From Desulfovibrio sp. (GTDB taxonomy: Bacteria > Desulfobacterota > Desulfovibrionia > Desulfovibrionales > Desulfovibrionaceae): a stretch of DNA of 24,186 nucleotides. The notes under the pieces were generated by a model that was not told where the DNA came from, did not search any database, and saw only the letters and a list, made by a program, of their open reading frames with translations. The position numbers were made by a program, and so were the translations under genes. Positions within the stretch are counted from its first letter, which is position 1, and each line of letters opens with the position of its first letter. The DNA lies in contig VSMX01000014.1 of the NCBI GenBank assembly GCA_009773975.1, forward strand, positions 410 through 24,595. Direction: 5' to 3'. Positions 23,400 to 24,186 of this stretch are shown piece by piece.

Positions 23400-24186
23400 A
23401 CTGCCGGAAGTTGAAACCATTGTCCGCACTCTGGCCCCTCATGTCCTCAATGCCCGGATTGAGGCTGTCAATCTTCTGCATCCAAAATCCGCCCACCCAT
23501 TGTCCCTGCCGCTGGAGAGCCTCGCTGGTTCCGCCATTTGCGGCGCCAGGCGCAGGGGCAAGCTTGTTCTGCTTGATCTTGAGCCGGCAAAGCCAGGTCC
23601 GGATTCCGGAGATCTCCTTGTCATTCATTTGCGGATGACCGGAAGCCTGCTCCCCAGGGAACACAAGGCTGCTCCGGGCAAGCATACCCGCTGTGTTTTT
23701 ACGCTCAAGGATAATCCCGGCAATTATCAGGATCTGTTTTTTGACGATATCCGCACATTCGGCAAAATCCTGCTGGCCAACAAATCAATTCTTGAGGCTT
23801 GGCCTTTCTGGAATGAGTTGGGGCCAGAACCACTGGAAATGAGTGCCGCAGATCTCAAACCGCGTCTGCGCGGCAACCGCCAGCTCAAGGCCGCTTTGCT
23901 GGATCAGAAAACAATAGCCGGCATTGGAAATATTTATGCCGATGAGGCACTGTTCCAGTCTCGTCTGCATCCATGCCGCAAGGCTGGCAGCCTGGATGCT
24001 GGGGATTGCGAGAGGCTGCTTGCGGCCATACAGGATGTGTTGCTCCGCTCGATTGCCCAATGCGGCAGTTCGATTCGGAATTACAAGGATGCCGATGGCA
24101 ATGCGGGCGCGTTCCAGAACAGTTTCAAGGTTTATGGCAAGGGGGGGGAGACTTGTCCCGCCTGTGGCGCGGCATTGCAGAAATCC
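23392..24186 (+). CDS. mutM: Formamidopyrimidine-DNA glycosylase (3' partial)
   Basis: Removes 8-oxoguanine and formamidopyrimidines from DNA and cuts the abasic site. 265 residues are visible before the right edge. The start is TTG at 23392, giving (M)PELPEVETIVRTL: after Met removal, Pro 2 is the catalytic nucleophile with Glu 3. Lys 57 (RRRGKLVLLDL) is the conserved active-site Lys. The helix-two-turn-helix block GIGNIYADEALF and SSIRNYKDADGNAGAFQNSF are present, and the first Cys pair of the zinc finger (TCPACG) is at the edge. The second Cys pair lies outside. It overlaps rimM by 8 nt, so the two are probably translationally coupled. Confidence 0.95.
   Translation, partial: MPELPEVETIVRTLAPHVLNARIEAVNLLHPKSAHPLSLPLESLAGSAICGARRRGKLVLLDLEPAKPGPDSGDLLVIHLRMTGSLLPREHKAAPGKHTRCVFTLKDNPGNYQDLFFDDIRTFGKILLANKSILEAWPFWNELGPEPLEMSAADLKPRLRGNRQLKAALLDQKTIAGIGNIYADEALFQSRLHPCRKAGSLDAGDCERLLAAIQDVLLRSIAQCGSSIRNYKDADGNAGAFQNSFKVYGKGGETCPACGAALQKS

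Noticed and set aside
1..24186. CRISPR arrays, tRNA or rRNA genes, insertion sequences, phage genes, toxin-antitoxin pairs
   Set aside because: Looked for on both strands; no regularly spaced repeats, no cloverleaf, no transposase or integrase, and no toxin or antitoxin pair was recognised.

Overview
The window looks like chromosomal DNA of a Desulfovibrio-type bacterium (Desulfovibrionaceae, phylum Desulfobacterota). The main clue is the first gene, a Desulfovibrio-type outer-membrane porin with a mature N-terminus beginning IDFKVSGEW and a C-terminal Phe. The diderm repertoire (periplasmic alpha-2-macroglobulin, PBP1C, FabI) agrees. The assignment is inference from protein style, not from a database search. 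Coding density is high. I see no transposase, integrase, phage gene, CRISPR array, rRNA, tRNA or broken gene.

Layout. (1) 3-1544: porin, cut by the left edge, followed by a 328-nt gap dominated by a long imperfect inverted repeat. (2) 1873-13258, plus strand: LOG-family protein, tadA, a very large alpha-2-macroglobulin gene, pbpC (overlapping it by 1 nt), an acyl-CoA-ligase-like enzyme and a maltose-acetyltransferase-like enzyme. Gaps are short and a clear Rho-independent terminator follows at 13324-13358. (3) 13567-16581, plus: a polar-amino-acid-type ABC ATPase without its permease, mnmA and tgt. (4) 16586-17074, minus: a VUT/YhhQ-type membrane protein, probably a queuosine-precursor transporter, ending 4 nt from the end of tgt. 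(5) 17075-17427: an intergenic region packed with inverted repeats, then a good promoter for hisD. (6) 17428-20595, plus: hisD, purC, fabI and an unlisted 46-aa single-pass membrane ORF. (7) 20733-24186, plus: ffh, then rpsP behind a near-consensus promoter, khpA, rimM and mutM (cut by the right edge).

How the genes fit together. Three enzymes that modify tRNA wobble position 34 lie here: TadA (inosine), MnmA (2-thiouridine) and Tgt (queuosine). A putative queuosine-precursor transporter sits against tgt, which suggests salvage. The alpha-2-macroglobulin and PBP1C form the classic yfhM-pbpC pair, thought to protect and repair the envelope. ffh, rpsP, khpA and rimM form a protein-targeting and ribosome-assembly block in which mutM occupies the place often held by trmD.

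The least explained pieces are the structured leader/intergenic region at 17144-17315, with two alternative partners for one stem strand; the inverted repeat at 1541-1693; the 46-aa membrane ORF; and the atypical nucleotide-binding loop of the ligase-like enzyme. Nothing in the window is clearly a new defence or mobile system; most of it is conserved core genome.
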